A stretch of DNA of 61,336 nucleotides from Clostridia bacterium (GTDB lineage Bacteria; Bacillota; Clostridia; Christensenellales; Borkfalkiaceae). The stretch lies in NCBI GenBank assembly GCA_017626305.1, contig JAGAIW010000153.1:1-61336 (forward strand). The letters are read 5' to 3'. Each line of letters begins with the position of its first letter. Position 1 is the first letter of the stretch. Both the position numbers and the translations under genes were made by a program. This document shows, piece after piece, positions 53,512-60,549 of the stretch. Below the pieces are notes generated by a model. That model saw only the letters and a program-made list of their open reading frames with translations. It had not been told where the DNA came from and did no database searches.

Positions 53512-54018
53512 ATGCCCGGTAAATTGGGAAGAACGTCCAAAGAAAGAAACGCTCTTTTGAGAGGTCTTGCGTCGCAACTTCTTTGGTATGGAAAAATTGA
53601 AACGACGGCTGCGAAGGCGAAAGAACTTCGTCCTTACGTAGAAAAACTTATCACCAAAGCCGTAAATACCTATGCTGACACCATTGAATTCGAAGTAACG
53701 AAGAAAGATAGCAAGGGCAAAGAAGTTACGGTAACCAGCGTTAAAGACGGCGCTAAAAAGCTTGCTGCTCGTCGTGCAATCATGGCAAAAACTTATGACT
53801 TGCAGGAAATCAAAGCCTTCACCGAAAAGAAGAGCGAATACAAGGCGAGAACGGCTGACGTTCAACACCCCTTGATGGACAAACTCTTCAACGAAATCGC
53901 ACCTAAATATGCGGCTCGTAAAGAAGAACTTGGTCAAGGTGGCGGTTATACGAGAATTTATCTTCTCGGCGAACGTCGTGGCGACGCTGCGGAAAAAGCG
54001 ATTATCGAATTAGTATAA
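53512..54018 (+). CDS. rplQ: 50S ribosomal protein L17 with two insertions
   Basis: The ends are typical L17 (MPGKLGRTSKERNALLRGL, ETTAAKAKELRPYVEKLIT, and GGGYTRIYLLGERRGDAAEKA), but the length is 168 rather than about 110-130 residues. The excess is a Thr/Lys/Val-rich loop of about 25 residues near 50-77 and a segment near 98-120 (FTEKKSEYKARTADVQHP). L17 lies near the tunnel exit, so the loops would be solvent-exposed. A terminator follows. Confidence 0.95.
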   Translation: MPGKLGRTSKERNALLRGLASQLLWYGKIETTAAKAKELRPYVEKLITKAVNTYADTIEFEVTKKDSKGKEVTVTSVKDGAKKLAARRAIMAKTYDLQEIKAFTEKKSEYKARTADVQHPLMDKLFNEIAPKYAARKEELGQGGGYTRIYLLGERRGDAAEKAIIELV

Positions 54019-54037
54019 TCGTTATACGTGAATGATA

Positions 54038-54066
54038 ATACCCGTGGATATTCCACGGGTATTTTT
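54038..54066 (+). terminator. Terminator of the ribosomal locus
   Basis: ATACCCGTGGA (54038-54048) pairs perfectly with TCCACGGGTAT (54052-54062) around TAT, followed by TTTT. Confidence 0.95.
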
Positions 54067-54186
54067 CGTGATAAAATACTTGCTTGCGTTTTAAATGTAC
54101 GTATTGTTTTTTTTGGTTGTCTGTCATAAAAACAGGCACACGTATATGTATTTTTGTTACATTTTATATAATTATCGGCAGTTTGT

Positions 54187-54215
54187 TTTACAAAATCAGA
54201 AAAGTGTGTTATAAT
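54187..54215 (+). promoter_or_regulatory. Promoter of the serine dehydratase gene
   Basis: TTTACA (54187-54192) and TATAAT (54210-54215) are 17 nt apart. An ATG out of frame with the enzyme lies 6 nt after the -10. Confidence 0.8.
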
Positions 54216-54221
54216 ATAAGC

Positions 54222-54326
54222 ATGACGACCCATAGGGGGAAAATTTATGAAATCATTAAGAGAACTATACCGTATCGGTCGTGGACCGTCGTCTTCGCAT
54301 ACTATCGGTCCGGAACGGGCTTGTAA
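54222..54326 (+). CDS. Possible leaderless 34-aa ORF overlapping the serine dehydratase start
   Basis: The ATG at 54222 coincides with the predicted transcription start and opens a 34-codon ORF (MTTHRGKIYE...) in a different frame. The ORF runs over the ribosome site and start of the downstream gene and ends at 54326. If translated as a leaderless message it would interfere with initiation at 54247. Evidence is positional only. Confidence 0.3.
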   Translation: MTTHRGKIYEIIKRTIPYRSWTVVFAYYRSGTGL

Positions 54327-55434
54327 ATTGTTTTTAAGCGAGAATCCTAATGCGGATAAGTATTCGGTCGTCTTGTACGGTTCTTTGGCAAAAACAGGCA
54401 AAGGACACGGCACAAATCGCATTATTGAAGACGTTTTGCCAAACGTGAAGGTGGCTTTTGATATGCAAACGGACGTTCCGCATCCAAATACAATGGATTT
54501 AGCGGCGTACGTCGACAAAAAGCCCGTTGCGACAATGCGCGTTTACAGCGTTGGTGGTGGAGCAATTCGTATAGAAGGCAGAGAAGATGAGCAAAAGGAC
54601 GTGTATCCCTTGTCTACGCTTAGTCAAATCCGCGCGTATTGCGAAGAAAGAGATATGCGTTTATACGAGTACGTGTATGCCTACGAAGGAGAAGAACTTC
54701 GTTCATTTTTGCAATCAGTTTGGGGTGTTATGAAAAACGCTATTGCGCGTGGAATTACCAAAACGGGAACGCTGCCTGGTGGCTTGGACGTGGAACGCCG
54801 CGCCAAAGTTTTATTTGATGGGAAACATTTAGAAGAAAGCGCAGAGACGCGTGAAAACCGCTTGGTTTGCGCGTATGCGTTTGCGGTTGGGGAAGAGAAC
54901 GCGTCGGGCGGAGAAATCGTTACAGCGCCAACCTGCGGCGCTTGCGGGGTTTTGCCCGCTGTATTGCAATATGAACAAGAGCGTATGGGGTATACCGACG
55001 AAGAAATTTGTAATGCTTTGGCGACGGCAGGGCTAATCGGCAATCTTATCAAAACGAATGCGTCGATATCAGGCGCGGAATGTGGTTGTCAAGCGGAAAT
55101 CGGCAGCGCATGCTGTATGGCAACGGCAGCTTTGAGCGAGCTGAGAAACATGTCGTTGGAACAAATCGAGTATGCCGCAGAAGTGGCTATGGAGCATCAT
55201 TTGGGACTGACGTGTGACCCGATTTGTGGTTTGGTGCAAATTCCGTGTATCGAACGAAACGCCGTGGCGGCAATGCGCGCCATCAATGCGTCGTCGCTTG
55301 CATATTTCTTATCGGGTAGTAGAAAAATTTCTTTTGATTTGGTTGTGAAAACCATGTATGAAACGGGAAAAGATTTACGTAGACCCTACCGTGAAACGGC
55401 AGAAGGCGGGTTGGCTAAGCTGTATAAAAAGTAA
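54247..55434 (+). CDS. sdaA: L-serine dehydratase, single-chain iron-sulfur type
   Basis: This enzyme of 395 residues joins the beta (about 1-145; GPSSSHTIGPERA) and alpha (about 155-395) parts of the 4Fe-4S serine dehydratase. The alpha part has PTCGACGVLPAVL, AECGCQAEIGSACCMA and CDPICGLVQIPCIERNA, giving the cluster Cys residues. It deaminates serine to pyruvate and ammonia. AGGGGGAAAATTT precedes the ATG. It stands alone between the ribosomal locus and the tRNA cluster. Confidence 0.95.
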   Translation: MKSLRELYRIGRGPSSSHTIGPERACKLFLSENPNADKYSVVLYGSLAKTGKGHGTNRIIEDVLPNVKVAFDMQTDVPHPNTMDLAAYVDKKPVATMRVYSVGGGAIRIEGREDEQKDVYPLSTLSQIRAYCEERDMRLYEYVYAYEGEELRSFLQSVWGVMKNAIARGITKTGTLPGGLDVERRAKVLFDGKHLEESAETRENRLVCAYAFAVGEENASGGEIVTAPTCGACGVLPAVLQYEQERMGYTDEEICNALATAGLIGNLIKTNASISGAECGCQAEIGSACCMATAALSELRNMSLEQIEYAAEVAMEHHLGLTCDPICGLVQIPCIERNAVAAMRAINASSLAYFLSGSRKISFDLVVKTMYETGKDLRRPYRETAEGGLAKLYKK

Positions 55435-55532
55435 AAATGTGGCAGGCATGTATGCGTTGAACGCAAAAAATGTACATCTATAAAAAAAATCAAATTTTTT
55501 TTGTAAAATTGCGCAAAACCGCAAAAAAACGC

Positions 55533-55561
55533 TTGACAAAAAGTTTGAAATAGATTATTAT
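55533..55561 (+). promoter_or_regulatory. Promoter of the tRNA cluster
   Basis: TTGACA (55533-55538) and TATTAT (55556-55561) are 17 nt apart, 34 nt before tRNA-Asp. The AT-rich tracts just upstream could act as an UP element. Confidence 0.85.
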
Positions 55562-55594
55562 ATACAGGCATTGTTTAAGTGCATCTTTTGGTAT

Positions 55595-55671
55595 GGCCCA
55601 ATAGCTCAGTTGGTTAGAGCGCCAGCCTGTCACGCTGGAGGTCGACGGTTCGAGCCCGTTTTGGGTCGCCA
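55595..55671 (+). tRNA. tRNA-Asp (GTC)
   Basis: The acceptor stem GGCCCAA pairs with TTGGGTC; the anticodon loop is CTGTCAC with GTC, and GGTTCGAGC forms the T loop. CCA is encoded (55669-55671). 77 nt with a normal short variable loop. Confidence 0.97.
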
Positions 55672-55676
55672 AATAT

Positions 55677-55752
55677 GCCTTGGTAGCTCAGTCGGTAGAG
55701 CAGCAGACTGAAAATCTGCCTGTCGGTGGTTCGATTCCGCCCCAAGGCACCA
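55677..55752 (+). tRNA. tRNA-Phe (GAA)
   Basis: The acceptor stem GCCTTGG pairs with CCAAGGC; the anticodon loop is CTGAAAA with GAA; GGTTCGATTCC forms the T arm. CCA is encoded. Confidence 0.97.
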
Positions 55753-55775
55753 CCAAAACGGTGAAGTACACCCAT

Positions 55776-55851
55776 GCCGGTGTAGCTCAATTGGCAGAGC
55801 AGCTGATTTGTAATCAGCAGGTTGTGGGTTCAAGTCCAATCGCCGGCTCCA
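55776..55851 (+). tRNA. tRNA-Thr (TGT)
   Basis: The acceptor stem GCCGGTG pairs with CGCCGGC; the anticodon loop is TTTGTAA with TGT; CCA is encoded. The GGGTTCAAGTCC T arm is normal. Confidence 0.97.
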
Positions 55852-55870
55852 TTCAACAATAATTTCATAT

Positions 55871-55955
55871 GGGCAGATTCCAGAGCGGCCAAATGGATCA
55901 GACTGTAAATCTGACGTCTTCGACTTCGGTGGTTCGAATCCACCTCTGCCCACCA
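55871..55955 (+). tRNA. tRNA-Tyr (GTA)
   Basis: The acceptor stem GGGCAGA pairs with TCTGCCC; the anticodon loop is CTGTAAA with GTA; a long class II variable arm (about 55914-55928) and encoded CCA are present. The tyrosine integrase gene ends 149 nt downstream, so the 3' part of this tRNA is a candidate attachment site, although no second copy lies in the window. Confidence 0.97.
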
Positions 55956-56000
55956 AAAACGAGTATTTATGCAAAAAACTATGTATAAATGCTCGTTTTT
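55955..56000 (+). terminator. Terminator of the tRNA cluster
   Basis: AAAAACGAG-T-ATTTAT (55955-55970) pairs with ATAAAT-G-CTCGTTTTT (55985-56000). The long stem has one mismatch and ends in a T-run. Confidence 0.88.
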
Positions 56001-56103
56001 CTTGTATATTTGCATAAATATTCTCTCGATTTTGCGTTTTTGGTAGGGTTTGGCGAAAGATTTGGCGAAAGATTTTGCCGTTTTTGCCTTTATTTTCAAG
56101 GGG

Positions 56104-57327
56104 TTAAAGTGGGAATTTCACCAAGTCCATTTGCTCGCGCATAAATTTGTCGGAGAAGTGTGTATATACTCTTCCAACGAGTCTATCGGGGCTGTCACCC
56201 ATCCAAATATCAACGATATCAGGACGAACGTATTGCTGACATATCGTTGCGAAAGTGTGTCGTAAACAATACGCTGTTTTGTCTGCAAGCAATTCTTTCA
56301 TAACGTCGTTTATTTTCAATCGGTGTAAATCGGTCGTTAAAGGTTTATCCCAGTCAATCAATCCCTGTGCCTGCGTAGGTATGGGGATTTTCTTATACTC
56401 AATTTTACCGTTCTTACGTTTGCGGTTACGAGCAATCAAGAACTCGCCTTCGCGGTGCGTTTCTTCGTCGATTTCGCAAGGGCGTAAACCGAAGAAATAA
56501 AGCGTATAAGCAAACTGTCTTACATTATTATATTTTACGTCTTTAATGCGCTCTAAAAACGCTTTAATTTCGTCTTCGGATAAACACTCGCGGTTTTGTC
56601 TTTCTGCGCGTTTGAACTTGATTAAAGCCACTGGGTTGTTTTGTATAACACCCGTTGCGGTTGCGTATTTGAAAATTCCGTTGAAAAGGGTACGTAATTC
56701 TTCGTATTTGCGCGGTTGCACGTCTTTCATTATAGCGTCTAAATCTACGGCTCGAATTTCGGTGATAGGGGTATATCGTAATTCTTCGGGTAAATTGTTA
56801 AAGTTTGTTTCAAAGCGTTTTATTTCTTTATCTAAAATCGTTCCTTTCTTCAAGGAAAGCCATTCGTTGAAAAGTATGTGTAAAGCATATTTTTCATTGC
56901 GATTGCGTGAAGCTTCTTTTACTTTGTATTTTTCAATTTCTTTCGGAGTGGTTTTCTCTAAAAATTTTGCTTTTGCTACTTGTAAGTTGGTAGATGAAGC
57001 TCTTATGTCAAAACCATTTGCGCGATAACGAATTTCATAAGAAAAAGTATTTTTTCCGCAGGGCTTTTTGAGTACGTGTGCAACGAGCCCGTTTGCAATA
57101 AATTGTTTCTTAAAAGTTGTTGCCATTTTTTCTATCTCCTTTTGTGTAAATCTTATAGACGTGGAAATCGTTTGGCTGTTTGAATTTGATTGCACGTCAA
57201 AATTATCTTTTTGTGGATAACTCGCAAAAAGATTAGTAAGTAGAAGTTTAATTTTTTCTTCGGCGTTCGGTTGATTTGCCAAAGCCATAATGCAGGTTGT
57301 CGTTACGTTGATTTCATTTTCATTCAT
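56104..57327 (-). CDS. Phage-type tyrosine recombinase (integrase)
   Basis: The catalytic domain (about 200-400) shows FFGLRPCEI with the first Arg, AYCLRHTFATIC with the second Arg and following His, and GRVYTHFSDK with the Tyr nucleophile. The usual first His of the HxxR box is Tyr, a variant that seems tolerated in clostridial phage integrases. Two in-frame starts have good ribosome sites: 57327 (AAAGGAGAAGA, 407 aa) and 57126 (AAAGGAGATAGAAAAA, 340 aa). The latter begins right before the arm-binding/SAM-like region and may be the true integrase start. It lies beside tRNA-Tyr, in the usual position for a tRNA-targeting element. Confidence 0.88.
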   Translation of the reverse strand: MNENEINVTTTCIMALANQPNAEEKIKLLLTNLFASYPQKDNFDVQSNSNSQTISTSIRFTQKEIEKMATTFKKQFIANGLVAHVLKKPCGKNTFSYEIRYRANGFDIRASSTNLQVAKAKFLEKTTPKEIEKYKVKEASRNRNEKYALHILFNEWLSLKKGTILDKEIKRFETNFNNLPEELRYTPITEIRAVDLDAIMKDVQPRKYEELRTLFNGIFKYATATGVIQNNPVALIKFKRAERQNRECLSEDEIKAFLERIKDVKYNNVRQFAYTLYFFGLRPCEIDEETHREGEFLIARNRKRKNGKIEYKKIPIPTQAQGLIDWDKPLTTDLHRLKINDVMKELLADKTAYCLRHTFATICQQYVRPDIVDIWMGDSPDRLVGRVYTHFSDKFMREQMDLVKFPL

Positions 57328-57536
57328 TCTTCTCCTTTTTTGAAAATTTCGGTCAGTCGCCCCGTCGAGCGACATAAACGCGTTCACTTTTACCTGATTT
57401 TCGTGTCGTGCCGTATAGCACAAAATCAGTATAAAAGAAAATTTTTTTAATTGTTAGCAACTCGATCTATAAGGTTTAGCAACGCATATATAGAGTTTTG
57501 AAAACTAAACCCAAATTTCCCCCAAACAAACCAAAA

Positions 57537-57556
57537 GTGCAATCGCAAGATTGCAC
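57537..57556. other. GNRA-capped hairpin upstream of the integrase gene
   Basis: GTGCAATC (57537-57544) pairs perfectly with GATTGCAC (57549-57556) around GCAA. It lies in the 640-nt stretch 57328-57969 that holds no protein gene apart from an upstream extension of the integrase frame. Confidence 0.5.
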
Positions 57557-57570
57557 CGACCACCAACCAT

Positions 57571-57709
57571 CAAAAAAGACCTAAATTGTCAAGGAAAAGG
57601 GAACCGAAGAAAAAAGATTTTGTGCGAAAATGAAAAGCACCGTGCCAAAAAGCTCGGTGCTATAAATTATTTAAAATGTTTTTTCCCTTGACAATGACGG
57701 GCTTTTTTG
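57571..57709. repeat. 139-bp element with inverted terminal arms
   Basis: The left arm (57571-57594, CAAAAAAG...ATTGTCAAGG) is repeated inverted at 57686-57709, identical over the outer 8 and inner 10 bases and different in the middle 6. A GCACCG/CGGTGC hairpin (about 57637-57660) lies inside. It could be a MITE-like relic, a recombinase-binding site or an RNA structure. Confidence 0.55.
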
Positions 57710-57772
57710 ATACCTGAAAGGGGAAAATTGTTGATGGTTTTATTTTACAAATAAAAATTAGGTGAAAAGGTA

Positions 57773-57801
57773 TTGACAAGATTTTGAGAAAACGGTATAA
57801 T
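57773..57801 (+). promoter_or_regulatory. Strong promoter of the candidate structured RNA
   Basis: TTGACA (57773-57778) and TATAAT (57796-57801) are 17 nt apart, both consensus hexamers. The predicted start (about 57808) is the first base of the closing stem of the RNA. Confidence 0.88.
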
Positions 57802-57807
57802 AATTAT

Positions 57808-57981
57808 GCTACATTGTTCCGAATATTTTTCCACGTAGATATAGTTCTGATAGGACTATATCTTCATTCGCGTTTACAAAAATCTGCGTGGTTTTCGTGA
57901 ACAGTGTAGCAACTTTGCGAGAGAAGATATATTCTATGGTGCCGTTCTCGCATGAGAACGGCATTTTAATTATTTGTTTTT
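57808..57981 (+). ncRNA. Candidate structured non-coding RNA with terminator
   Basis: Three nested stems follow the promoter: GCTACATTGTTC (57808-57819) with GAACAGTGTAGC (57899-57910), CCACGTAGAT (57831-57840) with ATCTGCGTGG (57882-57891), and ATAGT (57841-57845) with ACTAT (57855-57859). G-U pairs occur in the first two. A perfect terminator GCCGTTCTC-GCAT-GAGAACGGC (57941-57962) ends the RNA before a U-rich run. TGCGAGA (57916-57922) could pair instead with TCTCGCA (57946-57952), which would break the terminator. No plus-strand gene lies directly behind; readthrough would be antisense to the AraC gene. No known RNA family was recognised. Confidence 0.6.
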
Positions 57982-58818
57982 TTGAGACAGTCTATATTCG
58001 CTAGCGGTACAACCATATAAATTTTTGAAGGTATATAAAAAATGAGTATAGCTATTAAATCCAGACATAAAACAAATATCATAGATGCTATAATTGGTGT
58101 TTTTTAGCAAATGTCGAGCATGTAGCATTTTTTGCTTAGTAATATAGGAAATTAAGGTGACATTTGTATTTTTTTTGAATACTTTTGAGAGATGGGAATA
58201 GGAGATGTGGAATTCATTGGCTATTGTGGATACTGAAAAATTTACGTCTAAACAATGTATTTTTATATAACTTTTTATTTCTTTAATAAAATCTGTTTTT
58301 ATGGAAATTTTAGTTTCATCTCTTGGACAAAGCGAGGATAAAATTTGTAAAAATACAGAAAGTTTCTCATAGTAGGGAACCTGTTTTTTGTCGTATAATT
58401 TGGAAAAAAGTGAAAAAATAATTTCAGTTATTTGTATAGGAGTGGGGCAAGTAAGCACGGGGGTATCAAGAGAAAAACCGCAATCAGTTAGATATGTTTG
58501 CGCCAAAGAACCATTGAATTCAAAAAAGGCATAAGAATAAGGGTCCTTTTCGTCGTGATAATAACGGAAGGGACAAGAGTTTGGAATAGCAAAGATGTCG
58601 TTTTCTTTAACTTCAAAGATTTTATTATTGATTTCTAACGTTCCTCGACCTGAAACAATGAAATGAATCGTATAAAAGGGTTGGATGCGACGTCTGTAAT
58701 TTTCGTGGTGCGCTTTAAAGTCGGTATAGCCAAGCCCGATTACGCGAATCTCGGTTTCTTTTCTTGCTATGATTCGATTTGTGCAATGTGTAAAATAAAA
58801 AGTTCTCTGATTATTCAT
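57970..58818 (-). CDS. AraC-family transcriptional regulator
   Basis: The 282 residues have an N-terminal cupin sensing domain (about 35-115, HFIVSGRGTLEIN and DIFAIPNSCPF) and two C-terminal helix-turn-helix motifs (about 185-280; FSVSTIANEFHISYSHLSKVF and DICFMSGFNSYTHFLYTFK). Such regulators of clostridial sugar-use genes bind the substrate or its breakdown product. It is divergent from the GH28 gene, its likely target. The -10 lies 9 nt before the ATG with no RBS. The gene is clearly more AT-rich than the ribosomal region. Confidence 0.92.
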   Translation of the reverse strand: MNNQRTFYFTHCTNRIIARKETEIRVIGLGYTDFKAHHENYRRRIQPFYTIHFIVSGRGTLEINNKIFEVKENDIFAIPNSCPFRYYHDEKDPYSYAFFEFNGSLAQTYLTDCGFSLDTPVLTCPTPIQITEIIFSLFSKLYDKKQVPYYEKLSVFLQILSSLCPRDETKISIKTDFIKEIKSYIKIHCLDVNFSVSTIANEFHISYSHLSKVFKKNTNVTLISYITKQKMLHARHLLKNTNYSIYDICFMSGFNSYTHFLYTFKNLYGCTASEYRLSQKNK

Positions 58819-58827
58819 AGTAAATTT

Positions 58828-58856
58828 ATTATAGCATAATAGGAAATAAAAGTCAA
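58828..58856 (-). promoter_or_regulatory. Promoter of the AraC gene, nearly leaderless
   Basis: On the minus strand TTGACT (58856-58851) and TATAAT (58833-58828) are 17 nt apart; the ATG is 9 nt after the -10. Confidence 0.85.
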
Positions 58857-58948
58857 TTAAAAAGATAATTCCGTAATATAAATGGCTTTAATTTTGAAAA
58901 AATGACAAAAAATCGTAGTTTCAAACACAAAAAACAATATTTCAAATT

Positions 58949-58977
58949 TTTATCGGTATGTTATAATATAAAATGTG
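58949..58977 (+). promoter_or_regulatory. Promoter of the GH28-esterase genes
   Basis: TATAAT (58972-58977) has a poor -35 (TTTATC, 58949-58954) at 17 nt. A weak -35 fits dependence on the divergent AraC activator. Confidence 0.5.
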
Positions 58978-59024
58978 AAGAAGTCCAAAGTGATAGGCGA
59001 TAATGTGCTTTTGGGGGAAAAATA

Positions 59025-60515
59025 GTGAAAAAGGTTTTATTTGAGAACGAAGCAATCTTTTGGTGGGTTAGGGAAACTGCAAATTTAAAAGTTGATTATC
59101 GAATTTACTTAAATGGGGAATTCTTTAAGCAAACGGACAAGACGCATGTGCGTATCGACGGATTAACACCGCTTGTAAATTATACGATTCTTGTTGAAAC
59201 TGTAAACCATAATGGCGAGATTTTAAGCACGAATAAGGAAACTTTTACTACTCTCGCAAAAAAACGGATAATAGATGTAACGAAAGCACCCTATTATGCG
59301 GTTGGTGATGGTAAGACAATGAATACAATTATGCTCCAAAAAGCGTTGGATGATTGTAAGTCTACGGATATGGTGTTTTTCCCTGCGGGTGTTTATGTGA
59401 CAGGTGCGCTTAATCTACATAGTGATACGGAAATTTATATTTCGCCCGACGCTGTTTTGCAAGGGACAAAAAATGCAATAGATTATTTGCCGAAAATTAA
59501 AAGTCGCTTCGAGGGGATAGAGCAATTATGTTATAGCTCTCTTTTGAATATGGGGGAGCTTAACCATAAACAAGGCGCGAATTGCAAAAATATTATTATA
59601 CGTGGAGGTGGTACAATTTCAGGCGGCGGAAGAAGTTTGGCTGAAAATGTAATTGAAACAGAGAAGAAGAACAGTACGGTCGAGCGTGAAAAAACTGTTG
59701 ATTGCGATAATGAAAATACTGTATATGGTCGTGCGAGACCGCGTCTTATCAACGTAAGCAATTCGGAAAATGTTATAATTGCAGATATTACGGTGCAACA
59801 TGGACCTTCATGGAATATCCATATGATTTATTCCAAAAATGTTGTAACGTATGGTTGTAACTTTTATTCTGAAAACGTTTGGAATGGTGATGGTTGGGAT
59901 CCAGATTCCAGTGAGAATTGTACGATTTTTGATTGTACTTTTAATACGGGTGACGATTGTATTGCTATAAAGTCGGGAAAAAATCCGGAAGGGAACAAGA
60001 TATCAAGAGTCACAAAAAATATTGATATTTTTGATTGTAAAAGCGTATATGGGCATGGGGTTGCAATAGGTAGTGAGGTTTCTGGCGGCGTAGAAAACGT
60101 GCGAATATGGGATTGTGATTTCAAAGATTCGTGGACGGGAATTACGTTGAAAAGTCATAAAAAACGTGGTGGATATATTCGTAATGTGTCCGTATTTAAT
60201 AGTGAGTTTTCGGGAGTTTTAATTATTGGTAGTGTTTGGTATAATCAAGATGGTGAAAGTGCTCCTACGATTACCTTTTTTGAAGATTTAAGATTTGAGA
60301 ATATCTTTTTGACGGGTAAATGTTACTCTTCAAAAAAGGAACGTTATTGTATTCCGCCCATAGATATAAGAGGCTACGACGATAGTAAAGAGTATTTTCG
60401 TGATATAAAATTTGAGAATATTTATTTGCAAAGACATTCAAAAGATGAAGCCAAGGAAATTTCTGTGAAAGACGTGGAAGACATTGTTTTTGAAAATATT
60501 ACGTTTGTTGAATAA
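59025..60515 (+). CDS. Glycoside hydrolase family 28 (polygalacturonase-like)
   Basis: The GTG start follows GGGGGAAAAATA. The 496 residues begin with a fibronectin-III-like module (about 1-80) and continue as a right-handed beta-helix with GH28 motifs: GDGWDPDSSENC (Asp), NTGDDCIAIKSG (Asp pair), YGHGVAIGSE (His) and GITLKS (the usual RIK site). There is no signal peptide, so it probably acts on imported oligogalacturonides or related glycans. An SGNH esterase gene follows after 34 nt. Confidence 0.92.
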   Translation: MKKVLFENEAIFWWVRETANLKVDYRIYLNGEFFKQTDKTHVRIDGLTPLVNYTILVETVNHNGEILSTNKETFTTLAKKRIIDVTKAPYYAVGDGKTMNTIMLQKALDDCKSTDMVFFPAGVYVTGALNLHSDTEIYISPDAVLQGTKNAIDYLPKIKSRFEGIEQLCYSSLLNMGELNHKQGANCKNIIIRGGGTISGGGRSLAENVIETEKKNSTVEREKTVDCDNENTVYGRARPRLINVSNSENVIIADITVQHGPSWNIHMIYSKNVVTYGCNFYSENVWNGDGWDPDSSENCTIFDCTFNTGDDCIAIKSGKNPEGNKISRVTKNIDIFDCKSVYGHGVAIGSEVSGGVENVRIWDCDFKDSWTGITLKSHKKRGGYIRNVSVFNSEFSGVLIIGSVWYNQDGESAPTITFFEDLRFENIFLTGKCYSSKKERYCIPPIDIRGYDDSKEYFRDIKFENIYLQRHSKDEAKEISVKDVEDIVFENITFVE

Positions 60516-60549
60516 ATGATGTAATTTACTATTTTAAGTTGAGGCTGAA

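Noticed and set aside
55630-55974. ORFs across the tRNA cluster on both strands
   Set aside because: These are translations of tRNA genes; such spurious proteins are common in databases. The four cloverleaves explain the sequence.
57808-57981. 6S RNA or T-box identity for the structured RNA
   Set aside because: The closing stem joins position 1 to about 103 instead of the two ends, and there is no T-box sequence or downstream aminoacylation gene on the same strand.
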